From contig NZ_QYUK01000011.1 in the NCBI RefSeq assembly GCF_003590945.1, positions 2,198,001 to 2,262,000 of the forward strand: DNA of 64,000 bases. The letters run 5' to 3'. Shown piece after piece: positions 49,300 through 57,817 of this stretch. The notes under the pieces were generated by a model, which was given only the letters and a program-made list of their open reading frames with translations, had not been told where the DNA came from and did no database searches. A program made the translations under genes and the position numbers. The DNA comes from Oleomonas cavernae (GTDB taxonomy: Bacteria > Pseudomonadota > Alphaproteobacteria > Zavarziniales > Zavarziniaceae). The stretch's first letter is position 1. Each line of letters opens with the position of its first letter.

Positions 49300-50670
49300 A
49301 TGTGCGACACCATGGTCGTGCCGCCCGCGGTCTCAGGCGGCGCCATGCTGTTCGCCAAGAACAGCGACCGTGAGGGCAGCGAAGCACAGGTCATTGAAGT
49401 CCATCGGCGGCGCCGCGCGGCGCCCGGTGCGATGCTGCACGCCACCTATCTGAGCCTGCCCGAGGTCTATGAGACCGCCGCCGTCCTGATCTGCCGCCCC
49501 TACTGGATGTGGGGCGCCGAAATGGGCGTGAACGAACATGGCCTGGCGATCGGCAACGAGGCGGTGTTCTCGCGCGTCAGGCCGGCCAAGGACGCCGCCC
49601 CTGCCCTGTCGGGCATGGACCTGGTGCGCCTGGGCCTCGAGCGCGCCCGCTCGGCCGAATCCGCGGTCGCCGTGATCACCACCTTGGTCGAGCGCTATGG
49701 CCAGGGTGCCGATGGCGGCCACAGCCGGCCCTTCCACTATGACAGCGCCTTCCTGATCGCCGACAGCCGCGATGCCTTCGTGGTGGAGACGGCCGGCCAG
49801 CATTGGGCGGTGGAACGGGTGACCGGTGCGCGGGCGATCTCCAACGCCTATTCGATTCATGGCCGCTTCGAACGCCTGTCGGGCAATGCCAAGGCCTTTG
49901 CCGTCGAGCGCGGCTGGGCCAGGGCCGACGCCCCGTTCGACTTCGCCCGCGCCTTCGCCGACCCGTTCAGGAGTTTTGCCGCGCGCGGTCGCCAGCGCGC
50001 CTGCCGGGCCCGCGGCCTGATCGACGCCCAGGCCGCCAAGGGCTCGGTCCATCTGCGCGACCTGATGGGCGTGCTGCGCGACCACGGGCCGCGCGGCCAT
50101 CGTGCCGGCTGGCGCCCGGACGGCCTGCTGCCGTCCAGCATCTGCGCCCATGGCGGCCACGGACCGGCGCGCCGCGCCGCGCAGACCACCATGAGCCTGG
50201 TCGCCGCCCTGGACCGCGCCTTGAGCGAAATCTGGGCCACCGGCGGCTCGGCCCCCTGCACCGCCCTGTTCCGGCCCTTCTTCATCGAGACCGGCCTGCC
50301 CGTCGCCGAGCCGGCGCCGACCGACCGGGCGGACGGCGCGTGCCTGTGGTGGCGGCAGGAGCGGCTGCACCGCGCGGTGATCCAGGATCACGGCAGCCGG
50401 CTGGCGCTCTATGCCCCTGCCCGCGACGCGCTGGAAGTGGCCCTGATGGCCGAAATCGAGCGTGCCCGCGCGGCGGCGGCCGACAGGCCTGCCGCCGAAC
50501 GGCGCCATCTGCTGTCCCAGGTCGGCCAGGCTGCCTGGACGGTGGCCGAGGATGCCCTGGCCCGCTGGACCCGCATTGCCGAGGACGGGCCGATCGCCCG
50601 CCGCCCCGGCGCCTTGTTCCGCTATCATTGGCGCCATCTTGCCAAGCGCGCCCATACCCAACCCATGTGA
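49300..50670 (+). CDS. C69-family (secernin-like) N-terminal Cys hydrolase
   Basis: This 456-residue Ntn hydrolase begins MCDTMVVPPAVSGGAMLFAKNSDREGSEAQ. The Cys directly after Met would become the N-terminal nucleophile, and 'AKNSDRE' is the conserved C69 motif. 'MWGAEMGVNEHGLAIGNEAVFS' and 'AFVVETAGQHWAVERV' follow the family pattern of secernins and dipeptidase A. The substrate is unknown and is probably a dipeptide or acylamide. A small membrane gene follows, almost overlapping. Confidence 0.87.
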   Translation: MCDTMVVPPAVSGGAMLFAKNSDREGSEAQVIEVHRRRRAAPGAMLHATYLSLPEVYETAAVLICRPYWMWGAEMGVNEHGLAIGNEAVFSRVRPAKDAAPALSGMDLVRLGLERARSAESAVAVITTLVERYGQGADGGHSRPFHYDSAFLIADSRDAFVVETAGQHWAVERVTGARAISNAYSIHGRFERLSGNAKAFAVERGWARADAPFDFARAFADPFRSFAARGRQRACRARGLIDAQAAKGSVHLRDLMGVLRDHGPRGHRAGWRPDGLLPSSICAHGGHGPARRAAQTTMSLVAALDRALSEIWATGGSAPCTALFRPFFIETGLPVAEPAPTDRADGACLWWRQERLHRAVIQDHGSRLALYAPARDALEVALMAEIERARAAAADRPAAERRHLLSQVGQAAWTVAEDALARWTRIAEDGPIARRPGALFRYHWRHLAKRAHTQPM

Positions 50671-50675
50671 CCCCG

Positions 50676-50957
50676 ATGCCCCTGTCCATCCAGATCCTGG
50701 CCATCATCTCCTATGCCCTGGTCGCCGCCGCGGCCGGCTTTGCCACCCACGACCTGTGGCCGGGTGTCAACGGGACGGTGGTGGGGATCGGCGTCTTCTT
50801 CGCGGCCCTGCAGGGCCATGTGCTGTTCCTGCGCGCCGGCGACCGCGCCGATTTCCTGGCCGAAATAGACCTTCTGCGCCGCAGCCACGGTGAAACCCTG
50901 AAGGAACTGGCCGAACTGAAACTGATGCTGGCGCGCCGGGTCGCCAAGGACGACTGA
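50676..50957 (+). CDS. Small membrane protein with C-terminal coiled coil
   Basis: This 93-residue protein starts at ATG 50676 (or GTG 50667, overlapping the C69 stop). It has two helices ('ILAIISYALVAAAAGFA', 'VNGTVVGIGVFFAALQGHVLFL') followed by a charged helix likely to form a coiled coil ('FLAEIDLLRRSHGETLKELAELKLMLARRV'). I do not recognise the family. The layout resembles the N-terminal anchor of larger signalling proteins, but no catalytic domain follows. It ends three bases before the HAD gene. Confidence 0.65.
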   Translation: MPLSIQILAIISYALVAAAAGFATHDLWPGVNGTVVGIGVFFAALQGHVLFLRAGDRADFLAEIDLLRRSHGETLKELAELKLMLARRVAKDD

Positions 50958-50960
50958 AGC

Positions 50961-51803
50961 ATGCCTGTTGTAACGATTGTCGATCACCTCGCCCCCCTGC
51001 TCGAGAAGCCCGAGGGCGCCGTCGTCGACCTGTGGGGCGTGGTCCACAACGGGATCGCCGCCTTTCCCGAGGCCCTCGATGCACTGACCCGGTTCAAGGC
51101 GAAGGGCGGCCGCGTGGTCATGCTTTCCAACGCCCCGCGCCCCTCGAGTTTGGTCTATCTGCAACTGGACCGGTTGGGCGTGCCGCGCAACCTCTATGAT
51201 GCCGTGGTGACCTCGGGCGATGCGGCGCGCACGGCGCTCGAGGCGCAGGGCCTGGGCGCCGTCCTGCACATCGGCCCCGAGCGCGACCGGCCCCTGTTCG
51301 ACGGCCTTCAGATGGACCTGGTCGAGACGGCCGAGGCGGCGGACCTGATCGTCTGCACCGGCCTGTTCGACGACGATACCGAGACGGCCGAGACCTACCG
51401 CGACCAGCTCGAAGCCTGCCAGGCCCGCGGCCTGACCCTGGTCTGCGCCAATCCCGATCGCATCGTCATGCGCGGCGACAAGGTCATTCCCTGCGCCGGG
51501 GCTGTGGCCAAGCTGTACGAGGCCCTGGGCGGCCGGGTCGACTGGCACGGCAAGCCCTATCCTTCCGTCTATGACCGCTCCCTGGCGATCCTGGGCACCT
51601 TGCCGGCCGACACCATCGCCATCGGCGACGGGATCGAGACCGATATTCCCGGCGCCAATGCCCAAGGCATCCCCGCGATCCTGGTGACCGGCGGCGTCCA
51701 TGCCGACCTGTGGAACGACCCGCCGGACGGGGCACGGCTTGGCCAGGTGCTCGACAGCCACGGCATCCACGTAACCGCCGCGATCGATCGGTTCAGGTGG
51801 TAG
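50961..51803 (+). CDS. HAD-superfamily hydrolase (TIGR01459/NagD-like)
   Basis: This 280-residue protein starts at ATG 50961. Motif I reads 'GAVVDLWGVVHNG' (nucleophile Asp; the second Asp of D-x-D is Trp, as usual for this subfamily), motif II 'VVMLSNAPRP', motif III 'WHGKPYPSVYD' and motif IV 'IAIGDGIETDIPGANAQGI'. The cap domain makes it NagD/phosphoglycolate-phosphatase-like. The substrate is unknown. A bidirectional hairpin follows. Confidence 0.85.
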   Translation: MPVVTIVDHLAPLLEKPEGAVVDLWGVVHNGIAAFPEALDALTRFKAKGGRVVMLSNAPRPSSLVYLQLDRLGVPRNLYDAVVTSGDAARTALEAQGLGAVLHIGPERDRPLFDGLQMDLVETAEAADLIVCTGLFDDDTETAETYRDQLEACQARGLTLVCANPDRIVMRGDKVIPCAGAVAKLYEALGGRVDWHGKPYPSVYDRSLAILGTLPADTIAIGDGIETDIPGANAQGIPAILVTGGVHADLWNDPPDGARLGQVLDSHGIHVTAAIDRFRW

Positions 51804-51805
51804 TT

Positions 51806-51839
51806 CCCTCTGCCCCCCAAAGGGCGGAGAGGGCTTTTA
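51806..51839. terminator. Hairpin terminator between convergent genes
   Basis: CCCTCTGCCC and GGGCGGAGAGGG form a stem with a short loop, followed on the plus strand by CTTTTA. It follows the HAD gene stop by three bases and sits next to the convergent methyltransferase stop. It is one arm of the CTCTCCGCC repeat family. Confidence 0.65.
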
Positions 51840-52643
51840 GCGGCCGAGCTTCAGCGCCAGGACCCGGTAGGCGCTGCGCAGCACCGGGTTCAGGCGGCCG
51901 AGCCAGCCCAGCGGGCCATAGACGGCGTTGAGGTGGCGGGCCAGCGAGACATCCTCGATCAGGCGCCAGCCCGGGCCCCAGGACTCGACCGTTTTGGGCT
52001 TGTCCAGGCCCCAGGTGAAGCGGGCGCCGGTGACCGCGATCGAGGGATAGAGGGCCGAGCCGCGGGCGATCCACGAGGCGAGAATGTCGAAGACGAAGGT
52101 GGCGCCGGGGAAGCGCGCGGCGATGCGAGCGGCCAGGTCGCGCATCTTGTCTTCCGACAGATACATCGAGACGCCTTCGAGGATGACGATGGGCACCCCG
52201 CCCTGGGGCACCGCCAGCGTGTCGAACAGGTCGGCCTGCTCGACCGAGCCGCGCACGAAGCGGCGCCGGCTGTCGTGACCGGCAAAGGCCTCGTGCCAGA
52301 TCGGCTCGACCGCGGCGAGGTCGATGTCGATCCAGGTCACCTTGCCGTCGTCGAGGCGGTCGAAGCGGCTGCACAGGCCGCAGCCCAGGTTGATCACCGC
52401 GGCGCGGCCGGCGTGGCGGCGCAGGTGATCGGCGACCAGCCGGTCGATGATCTTCTTGCGCAGCACGATCAGGATGCGCTCGACCGCGCTGGGCATGAAT
52501 TTGGCGAAGCTGACCCCTAGGCGCTCGACGATCTCGTCCACCTTGGGGTCCTGCAGGACCGGCCGGCGGCGACGGTTCTCGCGCCACTGGGCATAGAGCG
52601 GGATCAGCAGCGTTTCCGAAACGCCCGTCAAATCAACCGCCAC
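51837..52643 (-). CDS. Class I SAM methyltransferase, LCMT/Tcmp O-methyltransferase family
   Basis: This 268-residue protein of the leucine carboxyl methyltransferase/polyketide O-methyltransferase group has the SAM motif 'AAVINLGCGLCSRFDRLDDGKVTWIDIDLAAVEP' and 'VPIVILEGVSMYLSEDKMRDLAARIAARFPGATFVFDIL'. The acceptor is not predictable. No polyketide genes are nearby. Confidence 0.83.
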   Translation of the reverse strand: MAVDLTGVSETLLIPLYAQWRENRRRRPVLQDPKVDEIVERLGVSFAKFMPSAVERILIVLRKKIIDRLVADHLRRHAGRAAVINLGCGLCSRFDRLDDGKVTWIDIDLAAVEPIWHEAFAGHDSRRRFVRGSVEQADLFDTLAVPQGGVPIVILEGVSMYLSEDKMRDLAARIAARFPGATFVFDILASWIARGSALYPSIAVTGARFTWGLDKPKTVESWGPGWRLIEDVSLARHLNAVYGPLGWLGRLNPVLRSAYRVLALKLGR

Positions 52644-52691
52644 CCGATTCTCCCCGGCCAGAAGACGCCAAGGATAGTCGAGGCGGCGGGA

Positions 52692-53357
52692 TCAGTCGAA
52701 CAGCGCGTCGATATCGGCCTGGCTGGCCTGGGGCTTGGCCGGCGCCGGGGTCCCCATCAGGCGGTCGACCTCGTCCTGGGCGATGCCCTCGCCCTCGAGG
52801 GCGGGGCCGTTCAGCAGGGCGCGGTCGCCGGTGGGCGGGGCCTCCGGGGGCGGTGCATCATGCTCGGCGCCCAGGGCGTCTTTCAGGCGCGCGACCCGGT
52901 CCTCGATATAGGTCAGGGTTTCGACCACCTTGGAAATGCGCTGGCCGGTGATGTCCTGGAACGAGCAGGCCTCGAAGATTTCCATGCAGCGCTCGCTCAC
53001 GGCCGGGGCCGGGTCGCTGGCCATGATCGCCTCGGCCGCGGCCATGATGGTGTTGGTCGCATCCTCGGTCGAGCGGACGATGGCCTCGAGTTCGCGCCCG
53101 GCGCGCGGCAGCCGCTCGTTCTTCAGGTCGCTGGGACGCAGCGAGGCGATCTCGCCCCGCGCCCGGGCGATATAGTCAGAGAGATTGCGGAATTCCCGGT
53201 AGATCTCGGTGTCGATCGAGCGGAAATAGGCCTGCATGGTGCCGATCAGCACCTCGGTCACCGCCGCGATGTCGACCAGGCTGGGCGGCGTCGCCCGGGT
53301 GTTGCGCAGGTGATCGACCAGATCGCCGACCTTGGTATGGAGGGCGTCGGCCAGCAT
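52692..53357 (-). CDS. cheZ: Chemotaxis phosphatase CheZ
   Basis: This 221-residue CheZ has its catalytic segment 'CSFQDITGQRISKVVETLTYIEDRVARL' at about 131-158 (Asp and Gln of QDITGQ position water for CheY-P dephosphorylation). The flexible C-terminus carries two FliM-like CheY-binding peptides, 'IAQDEVDRLMG' and the terminal 'SQADIDALFD'. It overlaps the cheY stop by one base (TGATG), so the two are translationally coupled. It speeds the off-signal to the flagellar motor. Confidence 0.93.
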   Translation of the reverse strand: MLADALHTKVGDLVDHLRNTRATPPSLVDIAAVTEVLIGTMQAYFRSIDTEIYREFRNLSDYIARARGEIASLRPSDLKNERLPRAGRELEAIVRSTEDATNTIMAAAEAIMASDPAPAVSERCMEIFEACSFQDITGQRISKVVETLTYIEDRVARLKDALGAEHDAPPPEAPPTGDRALLNGPALEGEGIAQDEVDRLMGTPAPAKPQASQADIDALFD

Positions 53358-53743
53358 CAGAAATCGCCCAGGACGGCGCGCATCTTGGTCTTGAGCGTCT
53401 CGGCGTTGAACGGCTTGACGATGTAGTTGTTCACGCCCGCCTGCTTGGCCGCGATGACGTTTTCCGTCTTCGATTCCGCCGTGATCATGATGAACGGCGT
53501 CTTCTTGAGCTGGTCGTCGGCACGGACTTCCTTGAGCAGGTCGTAGCCGGTCATCGGCTCCATGTTCCAGTCCGAGATCACCAGGCTGTAGGGCTTGGCC
53601 TTCAGGCGGGACAGCGCCTGCTGCCCGTCGGTGGCTTCGTCGACATTATCGAAGCCGAGCTGCTTCAGCAGGTTGCGGATAATGCGCAGCATCGTCTTGT
53701 AGTCGTCGACGATCAGGATCGGCATTTGCAGGTCGACGGACAT
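53357..53743 (-). CDS. cheY: Chemotaxis response regulator CheY
   Basis: This 128-residue single-domain receiver starts at ATG 53743 (MSVDLQMPILIVDDYKTMLRII). The phosphorylated Asp lies in 'YSLVISDWNMEPMTGYDLL', with acidic pocket 'VDDY', Thr in 'FIMITAES' and Lys in 'YIVKPF'. It carries the signal to FliM at the motor. The longer frame to 53902 is not needed. It is in an operon with cheZ. Confidence 0.95.
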   Translation of the reverse strand: MSVDLQMPILIVDDYKTMLRIIRNLLKQLGFDNVDEATDGQQALSRLKAKPYSLVISDWNMEPMTGYDLLKEVRADDQLKKTPFIMITAESKTENVIAAKQAGVNNYIVKPFNAETLKTKMRAVLGDF

Positions 53744-53897
53744 GTGCTTCTGGTCCTGTGCTTTGTCACGAACATGGGCCGCGGATGCGGCGACTGAGGG
53801 TGATCGTCGCCGCTGATGCTTGAGAAACGGTAAACTGTTCGCGGGGGGTTCGACCCCGTTGCCACCGCTGCCGGACCGCCTTGGCATCATCTCGCCG

Positions 53898-54053
53898 GCC
53901 ATCCGTGGCGCTGAATGGTATTTGTTCAGGGATGGGAAGATTGCTGAAATCCGTGCCTATTATGTCGGATACGAGACGCTAGGTGCCGGTAAATGTGAGC
54001 TGGAAGGCTTCCTCCGTACCGAGCGGGGCTGCCCGATGCTCCGGAAAGGCTGA
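53898..54053 (+). pseudogene. 3' remnant of a SnoaL-like (NTF2-fold) gene
   Basis: Only the last ~51 residues of an NTF2/SnoaL-like protein are present: 'AEWYLFRDGKIAEIRAYYVGYE' then 'CELEGFLRTERGCPM' and a stop. The N-terminal two-thirds and start are missing, and the sequence upstream reads into the cheY promoter region. Eleven bases later the flavin monooxygenase starts, so this fragment and that gene probably came in together, with the junction near 53890. Confidence 0.65.
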
Positions 54054-54064
54054 ACGGACGATCG

Positions 54065-55498
54065 ATGCGCAGGGCAGCGGCTGGTACTCGATCCGCGCGA
54101 ATTGGTGTTGTCGGAGCCGGCATTGCAGGACTCGTCGCGACCAAAGTGTTGCGGCGTGTCGGCCATGAGGTCTTGACCTTCGACCGAACGCCTGACGTCG
54201 GTGGTGTGTGGAGTACGATGAGGCACTATCCAGGCCTGAAGACCCAAAACACCCGTCACACCTATACGTTCACCGATCACGAGCCGCCGAGCTCATGGCC
54301 CGACTTCCCGTCAGCCGCGCAATGGCAGTCTCACATCGCGGCGTATGTCGAGCGCTTCGACCTCGCTGACAGCCTGAAGTTGAGCACGGGCATCGCGCAT
54401 GCTGCGCCAACCGCCGACGGTTGGACGCTGACGACCGAAGCCGGCGAGAATCACGGTATAGACCACCTCGTTGTCGCCAACGGAGTCTTCTCCGTGCCGC
54501 GGATTCTACAGTGGCCAGGCGCCGACACCTACGCTGCGTCTGGCGGCATCGTCAAGGCGCCATCGCAGCGCCTGACGCTGGACGAGGCGCGCGGCCGGAA
54601 CGTGATCGTGGTCGGCTACGGCAAGTCTGCGTGCGACGTTGCTGTCTCCCTCTCGACGGTCGCTGACTCGGTGACGATCGTTGCGCGGCGCCTCTTGTGG
54701 AAGGGTTCCAAGCGGATGCTGGGCCGAGACATTGAAGACATCGCAATGACTCGCATGACGGAAACGATGTTCGCTCACCCCGGCGTCTTCCGGCCGGCGT
54801 GGTCCCTCATCCGCCGCTTGACGATCGCGGACCAGCATCTCGGTGATGTGGGCTTGATACCGGATGGACGGTTCGAGGACATCGGCCAAAGCACCAGCAG
54901 CATGATGTCGGACGGCTTCATTCAGTCTGTTCGCTCCGGTGCTATTGTCGTCAAACGTGACAGAGCAGTCGTCTCATTGGGCGCCGGGCGAAATGCACAA
55001 CTCGACGACGGAGCAGTCATTCCTGCTGACCTAGTTGTCGCCGCGACCGGATTCGAACAGGCCGTGCCGTTTCTCGATGGGGCGGTAAACATCCATGATG
55101 AAGACGGCAACTTCGAGTTGTTCCGGCGGATTCTGCCGCACGATGTTCCGAACCTGACGTTCTGCGGCTACAACTCGTCTGTGTTCAGCACCATCAACGC
55201 CGAAATCGGCGCAGTATGGACCGCCGCGTATCTGGCAGGTGCGCTACAACTCCCGCCAGTCGAGCAGCGGCGAGAGCAGGTCGCTCTCGAACTCGCATAC
55301 ATGAAAGCTCGGACCAACGGCAATCACGCCCGCGGAACCAGCGTCATCCCGTTCTCCATTCGAAACATCGACGAGATGTTGGCCGATCTCGGTGTCCCTC
55401 TCAGCCGCTGGAAGCGGCTGGCGCAATGGGGACGGCGGGTCCTGCCGCGCGATTACCGCGACGCAATCGAGGGCGTGCTTCGCGATATCGGCGCGTGA
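54065..55498 (+). CDS. Flavin-containing monooxygenase
   Basis: This 477-residue FAD/NADPH monooxygenase has FAD motif 'IGVVGAGIAGLVATKVLRRVGHEVLTFDRTPDVGGVW' near the N-terminus, NADPH motif 'NVIVVGYGKSACDVAVSL' at about 180-197, and 'VVAATGFEQAVPFL' as the ATG-containing motif. It would oxygenate a soft nucleophile (N or S) or a ketone. Its base composition and codon use (e.g. 'tctacagtggcc', 'ttgttccgg') are less GC-skewed than its neighbours, and a truncated SnoaL-like gene precedes it, so horizontal transfer is likely. Confidence 0.85.
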   Translation: MRRAAAGTRSARIGVVGAGIAGLVATKVLRRVGHEVLTFDRTPDVGGVWSTMRHYPGLKTQNTRHTYTFTDHEPPSSWPDFPSAAQWQSHIAAYVERFDLADSLKLSTGIAHAAPTADGWTLTTEAGENHGIDHLVVANGVFSVPRILQWPGADTYAASGGIVKAPSQRLTLDEARGRNVIVVGYGKSACDVAVSLSTVADSVTIVARRLLWKGSKRMLGRDIEDIAMTRMTETMFAHPGVFRPAWSLIRRLTIADQHLGDVGLIPDGRFEDIGQSTSSMMSDGFIQSVRSGAIVVKRDRAVVSLGAGRNAQLDDGAVIPADLVVAATGFEQAVPFLDGAVNIHDEDGNFELFRRILPHDVPNLTFCGYNSSVFSTINAEIGAVWTAAYLAGALQLPPVEQRREQVALELAYMKARTNGNHARGTSVIPFSIRNIDEMLADLGVPLSRWKRLAQWGRRVLPRDYRDAIEGVLRDIGA

Positions 55499-55573
55499 GG
55501 CGGGGCCGCCCTTGCACCCGCCCTATGGCGCCATTAAGGTCGCCCACCTTGAGCACACGCAGATGAAGGGCGG

Positions 55574-56014
55574 ATGATGTCGCAGTATCAGGGCATCTAT
55601 TTCGAAGACCTCACCATCGGGCAGGCCGCCCGCTTCTCCAAGACCGTGTCGGAAGCCGACATCCTGATGTTCGCCGGCGTCTCGGGCGACACCAACCCGG
55701 TGCACCTGGACGCCGAATATGCCGCGACCACCCCGTTCAAGGAGCGCATCGCCCACGGCATGCTGTCGGCCGGGCTGATCTCCGCCGTGCTGGGCACCAA
55801 GCTGCCCGGCCCGGGTGCCGTCTATGTCGGCCAGACCCTGAAGTTCAAGGCGCCGGTGAAGATCGGCGACACCGTGGTGGCCGAAGCCAAGGTGATCGAG
55901 CTCGACCCCAACAAGAAGCGCGCCGTCTTCGCCACCACCTGCACCGTGCGCGGCAAGGTGGTGGTCGAGGGTGAAGCCACGATCATGGTGCCCGGCCGGC
56001 CCGTGGCCGCCTGA
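55574..56014 (+). CDS. phaJ: MaoC-like (R)-enoyl-CoA hydratase
   Basis: This 146-residue hot-dog-fold protein (start ATG 55574 or 55577) has the MaoC/PhaJ motif 'FAGVSGDTNPVHLDAEYAATTPFKERIAHGMLSAGL', with the catalytic Asp and His of D-x5-H. It hydrates trans-2-enoyl-CoA to (R)-3-hydroxyacyl-CoA, which can feed polyhydroxyalkanoate synthesis. Followed by ribF with 14 bases between. Confidence 0.88.
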   Translation: MMSQYQGIYFEDLTIGQAARFSKTVSEADILMFAGVSGDTNPVHLDAEYAATTPFKERIAHGMLSAGLISAVLGTKLPGPGAVYVGQTLKFKAPVKIGDTVVAEAKVIELDPNKKRAVFATTCTVRGKVVVEGEATIMVPGRPVAA

Positions 56015-56028
56015 TCCCTCAAGCAGTC

Positions 56029-56970
56029 GTGCTTACCGTTGATCTTCGCGACGACATCCCGCCCCCGGCCCAGGGGGCGGTGCTGGCGCTCGGCAATTTC
56101 GACGGCGTGCATCGCGGCCACCAGAGCCTGATCGCCCGGGTCCAGCAGATCGCGGCGCCCATGGGCGCGCCGGCCGGGGTGATGACCTTCGAGCCGCACC
56201 CCCGGCAGTTCTTCCGCCCCGACACCCCGCCCTTCCGCCTGACGCCGCTGGCCGACAAGGCGCGCCTGTTTGCCGCCTGCGGCCTCGACGTGATGGTGGT
56301 GCAGCCGTTCGACGAGCAGCTTTCCAACATGCTGGCGGCGGATTTCGTCATCGACCTGCTGGTGGACCGGCTGCGCGTCGTGCACATCGTCATCGGCTTC
56401 GACTTCTGCTTTGGCCGGGGCCGGGGCGGCGATGTCCCCCTGCTGCGCCACATGGCCGAGATCGAGGGCTTCGGCCTGACCGTGGTCGACCCCATCGGCG
56501 ACAACGACTGCAGCCCGGGCGAAAGCTATTCCTCCAGCGGCATCCGCCGCGCGCTGGAGACCGGCAATATCAAGTCGGCGACCGCGCAACTGGGCCGCCC
56601 CTGGTCGATCACCGGCACGGTGATGCAGGGCGACCAGCGCGGCCGCACCATCGGCTTTCCCACCGCCAATGTCGCCATGGGCGACTACCTGCGCCCGGCG
56701 CTCGGCGTCTATACGATCGAGGCGGTGCTGGACGACGGCCGCACGGTGGGCGGGGTCGCCAACATCGGCCGCCGGCCGACCTTCGGCAAAGAGGATGTGA
56801 ACCTGGAAGCCCACCTGTTCGATTTCGCCGAGGATCTCTACGGCCGCACCATCGAGGTGCGCCTGATCGGCCATGTGCGGGCCGAGCGCAAATTCGCCGG
56901 CCTCGACGAATTGAAGGCCCAGATCGCCGCCGACAGCGCGACCGCAAGGCAGATGCTCGCAGGCCGGTAG
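56029..56970 (+). CDS. ribF: Bifunctional riboflavin kinase/FAD synthetase
   Basis: This 313-residue protein (start GTG 56029) has an FAD synthetase N-domain with 'VLALGNFDGVHRGHQSLI' and 'FVIDLLVDRLRVVHIVIGFDFCFGRGRGGDVPLL', 'YSSSGIRRALETG', then the kinase C-domain 'GRTIGFPTANVAMGDYLRPALGVY' and 'VNLEAHLFDFAEDLYGRTIEVRLIGHVRAERKFAGLDELKAQIAAD'. It converts riboflavin to FMN and FAD. Confidence 0.96.
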   Translation: MLTVDLRDDIPPPAQGAVLALGNFDGVHRGHQSLIARVQQIAAPMGAPAGVMTFEPHPRQFFRPDTPPFRLTPLADKARLFAACGLDVMVVQPFDEQLSNMLAADFVIDLLVDRLRVVHIVIGFDFCFGRGRGGDVPLLRHMAEIEGFGLTVVDPIGDNDCSPGESYSSSGIRRALETGNIKSATAQLGRPWSITGTVMQGDQRGRTIGFPTANVAMGDYLRPALGVYTIEAVLDDGRTVGGVANIGRRPTFGKEDVNLEAHLFDFAEDLYGRTIEVRLIGHVRAERKFAGLDELKAQIAADSATARQMLAGR

Positions 56971-56994
56971 CCCGCGGGACAGCCAGGAGCAGCG

Positions 56995-57606
56995 ATGAGC
57001 GCGCCGACCGCGCCCGGCACCGGGCCGCACACCCCGACCTCCACCATCCTGGAGCGGCTGATCAGCGAGGCCCCCGCCGGCGACGTCACCATTGCCTGGC
57101 TGATGAACCAGCTTCGCCCGCGCTCGTTCGGCATCATCCTGCTGCTGCTGGGGGTGTGCGGCATGCTGCCGCTGCTCTCGCCCGTCGCCGGGCTGCTGCT
57201 GGCGGTGCCCGCCTTCCAGATGATCCGGGCCGATCCCGGGCCGATCTTCCCGCGCCGACTGAGCCAGCGCCCGGTGCCGACCGACAAGCTGGCCGCCCTG
57301 CTGGCGCGCCTAATCCCGGCGCTGCGCTGGCTCGAACGCTTCGTGCGGCCGCGCTGGCCGACGCCGTTCCAGGCCACCAAGCGGGTGATCGGCGTGGTCG
57401 TCCTGCTGCTGGGCCTGGGCCTGTTCGTGCCCATCCCCTTGAGCAACGTGCCGGTGGGCCTGACCATCATCCTGGTCGCCTTCGCCTATCTCGAGGAGGA
57501 CGGCGTGCTGCTGGCACTGAGCCTGGCCGCGGCGCTGGTGCTGTTCGCCGTGGGCGGCGTCGCCCTGTGGGGCACGATCGAGGCGACGGACTGGCTGACC
57601 GCGTAA
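56995..57606 (+). CDS. ExoD-family membrane protein (copy 2)
   Basis: This 203-residue ExoD-like protein starts at ATG 56995. 'SFGIILLLLGVCGMLPLLSPVAGLLLAVPAFQMI' and 'GLFVPIPLSNVPVGLTIILVAFAYLEEDG' align with the family. It is a divergent second copy of the protein at 22493-23146. Different N-terminal tails suggest the two copies have separate partners. It follows ribF by 24 bases. Confidence 0.85.
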   Translation: MSAPTAPGTGPHTPTSTILERLISEAPAGDVTIAWLMNQLRPRSFGIILLLLGVCGMLPLLSPVAGLLLAVPAFQMIRADPGPIFPRRLSQRPVPTDKLAALLARLIPALRWLERFVRPRWPTPFQATKRVIGVVVLLLGLGLFVPIPLSNVPVGLTIILVAFAYLEEDGVLLALSLAAALVLFAVGGVALWGTIEATDWLTA

Positions 57607-57817
57607 TTTGTCGCAAGCCCGCCCAAGTAACGATCGTGCTTTCGCGCGACAAACAGCTTACTGTCCGCCGCGCGTATTGATCCCAAGTCGGCCGACGCCG
57701 TTCATCCAATTTTAGACACTTCGGCGCATTATTGGGGCGCTGCGAATTTACCCCCTGAACATCGAAGATCCGCCCACGACGCGCGATCCAGGTGCGCTGA
57801 GAGACGGAGAGGCGGCC
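57607..57817. other. Intergenic region upstream of the desaturase
   Basis: About 210 bases. TTTGTCGC near 57608 and GCGACAAA near 57645 pair imperfectly over a large loop and could form a weak terminator for exoD. AT-richer DNA at 57700-57750 may hold the desaturase promoter. No gene seen. Confidence 0.4.

Noticed and set aside
53744-53902. N-terminal extension of the CheY reading frame
   Set aside because: The receiver domain begins right after ATG 53743. The extra 53 residues have no similarity and overlap the apparent insertion junction.
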